Below, one piece after another: positions 45,286-64,000 of a stretch of DNA of 64,000 bases. The translations under genes and the position numbers were made by a program. The stretch is from Corallium rubrum (lineage: Eukaryota > Cnidaria > Anthozoa > Scleralcyonacea > Coralliidae): NCBI GenBank assembly GCA_964035015.1, contig OZ035998.1, positions 37,534,559-37,598,558 on the forward strand, read 5' to 3'. Position 1 is the first letter of the stretch. The number at the start of each line of letters is the position of its first letter. The notes under the pieces were generated by a model. That model had not been told where the DNA came from. It saw only the letters and a program-made list of their open reading frames with translations, and did not search any database.

Positions 45286-45726
45286 ATGGATTTCAAAACT
45301 ATCTTTGTTTTCGTTCTTTTTGTGGCTGTTGCTATGGCATGTAGTGGTCGTCGTGGTGGTCGACGACCTCCTAGACGCTGTCGACCTATATGCACAAACA
45401 AGTGCTCTACAATCCGAAACTGTGCAAGACGGGGGTGCCCTAGAGAACGTTCCTGTCGAAGAGTATGCAGAAATTCCTGTGGAATTAACGTTAAACGATC
45501 ACTCGATGAACATTTTGCACTACCAGTACCGTCAGAGTTCAAACACTACGACAACGACGAAGATGGTGAAATCACGTTGAACGAGTTTGCCGACGCCCTG
45601 AACTTCAAGCAAAATGATGTCCAATCATCGTTTGAAATGGCCGACAGCAATTCCGATGAAAGGATAACTTGTGATGAATTCAAAGCCGCAATAAGGTCCG
45701 TCTTCAATGAACCGACAAGCTGCTAG
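45286..45726 (+). CDS. Secreted protein: Arg/Cys-rich cationic domain plus acidic EF-hand pair (intronless)
   Basis: 146 aa in a single exon. Residues 1-18 form a signal peptide (FKTIFVFVLFVAVAMA), cleaved probably before C19. Residues 20-71 carry 18 Arg/Lys against one Glu and eight Cys at 32, 36, 40, 46, 51, 57, 61 and 65, with spacing 3-3-5-4-5-3-3. A dibasic KR at 70-71 could be a processing site. Residues 72-146 carry about 18 acidic and 5 basic residues and two EF-hand loops: 89-100 (D-x-D-x-D-G-x-I, ending E) is canonical; 120-131 has Glu in place of the loop Gly. AATAAA follows at 45908-45913. The family is unknown to me. A cationic disulfide-rich peptide released from an acidic calcium-binding partner would fit an antimicrobial or other secreted peptide, or an extracellular-matrix protein; neither is shown by sequence alone. 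Confidence 0.85.
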   Translation: MDFKTIFVFVLFVAVAMACSGRRGGRRPPRRCRPICTNKCSTIRNCARRGCPRERSCRRVCRNSCGINVKRSLDEHFALPVPSEFKHYDNDEDGEITLNEFADALNFKQNDVQSSFEMADSNSDERITCDEFKAAIRSVFNEPTSC

Positions 45727-45913
45727 AACTTTAAAAGAACGGATTTCGATTCCAGATTTTTGTCAGTTATTATGGGAACTGTGAACAATATGTAGAGTTA
45801 TAGGTTTGTTTCGAAAACTTTAGTTTTGCATGCGTAAAATATCAACGTGGAATGGGTAAAAATAGTACTAGGAATTCATTTTTAGGGGATGTGTTAAATC
45901 TGATTAAAATAAA

Positions 45914-47015
45914 ATGATGTTATACCTCAATATTTTCATGTATTATGACGCAACAAGGCGGGGAAAGGGACAGCTTTCTCTATAGATAGCTTCTGGCATC
46001 CAGGATATTACAATATTTTAATATATTTTTCACTGAAAATGCGAAAAGCAGTGAAAAACCTTTTTACAAGTTACCGAAATTGCATGTACAAGAAAAAGAT
46101 ACATCAGAATGCACCGCTTGGTCCGCTTTGTTGAGACAAATCCTGCAACAATTAAGTTGTCCGTAAGTCTGTAACAAGTTGTTGCGATCACAAGCTGTCG
46201 CCGGTTGTTCCAACAACTTGTAGTAGCTTCATCATGCATATAAAGCGTCATTAATCCATTATTACAAGTTGTTCATATGCAGACAAGCTGTGAAATTTTT
46301 ACGTGTGTAACCGGCCAAAACAATTCACAGAACATAAACCATAAGGCGGTGTTAGGGCGCTGTTACACGAGGCAATATTTCGTGTAACGTATTTTTTTCT
46401 GAAAAAGATCTTGCTACTTGCTAGTTGCTGTAGGATTCCTGATGTATGCAAGTTGTCAAGGGGACTGAAGTGTAACTATATTACAAACTATGAGGGTCAC
46501 GCGAGACCGTTTTTCTCGTAACGTACACTTTGAAGTACCGTTGCAACATGCGCGTTGCAAGTTGCAAGTAGAATTGCCTCGTGTAACAGCACCTTTAAAT
46601 AAATAGCGGCATGATAGCAGAGTAAGCAGACTCTGTGGTTGAGTGCAAGTCAGGCATATCATATTAAACCCAGAACCATCCCCCAAACCCAAGAAATTCC
46701 GTGAATACACGTTTTCACACATACACATATACTGCAAACACAACAGCTTCAAATCAGTTACTATTGCTTTGGACAACCATGTTTGTTCTTAGAAAACTCA
46801 CAGACTAGCCAGAACGGCAGGCCATTTCTGATTAATTTCTTCCTCGCATCATGCATGCATATTATATATCGGGTTAGACTTAGGTTTTCATTATTCAGTC
46901 TGTTACAATAATAAATCTCTTATATATGGGCTACTGTAAAAAGCTTTCCTAATATAATTGGTCGAAATGTGTTCCAGATTTACAGAAATTACTTGTTCTT
47001 TATAAGCTGCACAGT
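45914..47015. other. Intergenic region between the EF-hand gene and the 3' end of CS
   Basis: It holds a MITE at 46352-46597 (GGCGCTGTTACACGAGGCAA mirrored by ATTGCCTCGTGTAACAGC) and a smaller tract with CAACTTGT-type repeats at 46140-46280. Nothing else is recognised. The CS 3' untranslated region must lie at its right edge. Confidence 0.5.
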
Positions 47016-63054
<16,039 letters not shown>

Positions 63055-63240
63055 TGCTGCTAAATGTATTCTTTAATGCACAAAGCAATATGTTTTAATG
63101 CCAGATTTTCCTTCCACCTTTTCCTTCTCGACTTCGATCCTCAGAATTCCTCAAGAACTTTGCAACCTTTGCCCAGACTAGGGTCCAGATCTTCTTGTCT
63201 GCTCGCGGCCGCAACAGTACTATTACGTCATCTAATTGTG
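63055..63240 (-). promoter_or_regulatory. Probable CS promoter and 5' leader
   Basis: Directly upstream of the CS ATG. It contains TTACGTCATC (63223-63232), a CRE/ATF-type site, and a GCGGCCGC box (63205-63212). No TATA box is obvious close by. Assignment rests on position and motifs. Confidence 0.4.
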
Positions 63241-63464
63241 TCGATATATGCATGCATATATGCCATATATGTGCAAATCGAAATACAGTGAGGTTCAAGT
63301 ATTCCGAAATTATTGAACATAATTTGTCCCTTTGACGTTTCTCTCTGACGAAGGGCCGCCAAGACAAACAATTTTTTTCAGCAGCCTTCATTTGCAAACT
63401 ATTTTTTTTAACTACAAGAGATACATGTAAATTATTTCATCACTATTTTTAGAACCTCGATCTC

Positions 63465-63800
63465 CTAGAGGGGTCCGGGGGCATGCCCCCCAAAATTTTG
63501 GATTTCTAGGGTCTCTGAAACGCTATTTCCTGCATTTTGAGGCAAGTATTTAAGAGTAATTATCCAAAAGCCATAAATTACATAATTTTGTTGAAATCAA
63601 ACCAGAACATAGCATGATACACGTCAGAATATCTTTAGATTTATTTATAAACAAGCCGTAAATTAAATGTAAAAACAAGTTGGATGTATTTTGTATAGAC
63701 CTTAGTATTGTAATTGTAGCATACATGCATGTTAAATATATAACACATTACTAGTCTACTCACTTGGCCTAAAAACAATGTAACCTCCCCCCTACAAGTC
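63465..63800. repeat. Dispersed hAT-like repeat, copy 2
   Basis: GAAACGCTATTTCCTGCATT through ATCTTTAGATTTATTTATAA and CTCACTTGGCCTAAAAAC matches 18770-18975 and 19640-19690, without the 0.6-kb insertion present in that copy. The rest of 63801-64000 shows nothing recognised. Confidence 0.7.
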
Positions 63801-64000
63801 TTCACGAGAACGGTCTTGGAGACCATTGGATCTCGCTACGCTACTGATGAACGGAGATAAGTTGGTAACAAATATTAAATCGTGGAGCTTTTATCATTGC
63901 TCGGCAAACATTTTGTTTTTCACTTCATGTTTGCAAACAATTTATTTGATCTTATCAGCATCTGCACACAATTGTTTTCAGTATTTTTCATCCCCCCTTC

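Noticed and set aside
45305..45580. 91-codon frame overlapping the EF-hand gene
   Set aside because: It is a shadow of the real frame; valine-rich translation of the GTCGTCGTGGTGGTC stretch, with no signal peptide or domain.
63095..63397. 100-codon minus-strand frame upstream of CS
   Set aside because: No family resemblance; it overlaps the probable CS promoter and a CRE-type site. The short exon at 63054-63007 gives a better CS start.

Overview
The window is nuclear DNA of an invertebrate animal. Coding sequence is carried in short exons with GT-AG introns, TATA boxes and AATAAA signals are present, and most of the remainder is small inverted-repeat elements, minisatellites and (TA)n tracts. 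The protein families and the repeat types (elements with CCCAGAGCC or CCAGACGATTTTACT motifs, tRNA-headed SINE fragments, a hammerhead retrozyme) suggest a cnidarian, probably an anthozoan. That is a judgement from memory; a sponge or another marine invertebrate is not excluded.

Layout. 1-1571 (-): 5' end of mitochondrial serine hydroxymethyltransferase (SHMT2), leaving the window on the left. 4425-21184 (-): complete HSP60 (HSPD1), ten coding exons, 585 aa. 23477-39485 (+): complete HSP10 (HSPE1), five exons, 100 aa, head-to-head with HSP60 as in vertebrates. Its last intron is 11.2 kb and is filled with nested repeats: a G-rich tract, a 111-bp palindrome-bearing array, a 3.2-kb minisatellite with 1.24-kb higher-order periodicity, a 4.4-kb transposon with about 0.8-kb terminal inverted repeats and a two-exon gene of its own, then the palindrome array again in opposite orientation. 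39.5-45.2 kb: inverted-repeat elements, including a mirrored pair of tRNA-Ala-like sequences. 45286-45726 (+): an intronless gene for a secreted protein joining an Arg/Cys-rich cationic domain to an acidic EF-hand pair. 47016-63054 (-): complete mitochondrial citrate synthase (CS), eleven exons, 470 aa. Four of the five host genes therefore encode mitochondrial matrix proteins, and citrate synthase is a classical chaperonin substrate.

The strongest unusual signal is in CS intron 5. Three 276-bp-spaced copies of a complete type I hammerhead ribozyme lie on the minus strand between (TA)n tracts at 54564-55275. This is the architecture of a metazoan retrozyme, and it sits in sense orientation inside the CS pre-mRNA. 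Two hammerhead-like relics lie nearby. Other points of interest are the gene-bearing long-TIR element, the cationic-peptide/EF-hand fusion with a mirror-symmetric cysteine spacing, and the nested repeat architecture of the HSPE1 intron.

Exon borders were set by hand from reading frame, splice consensus and family alignment. No alignment or folding program was run.
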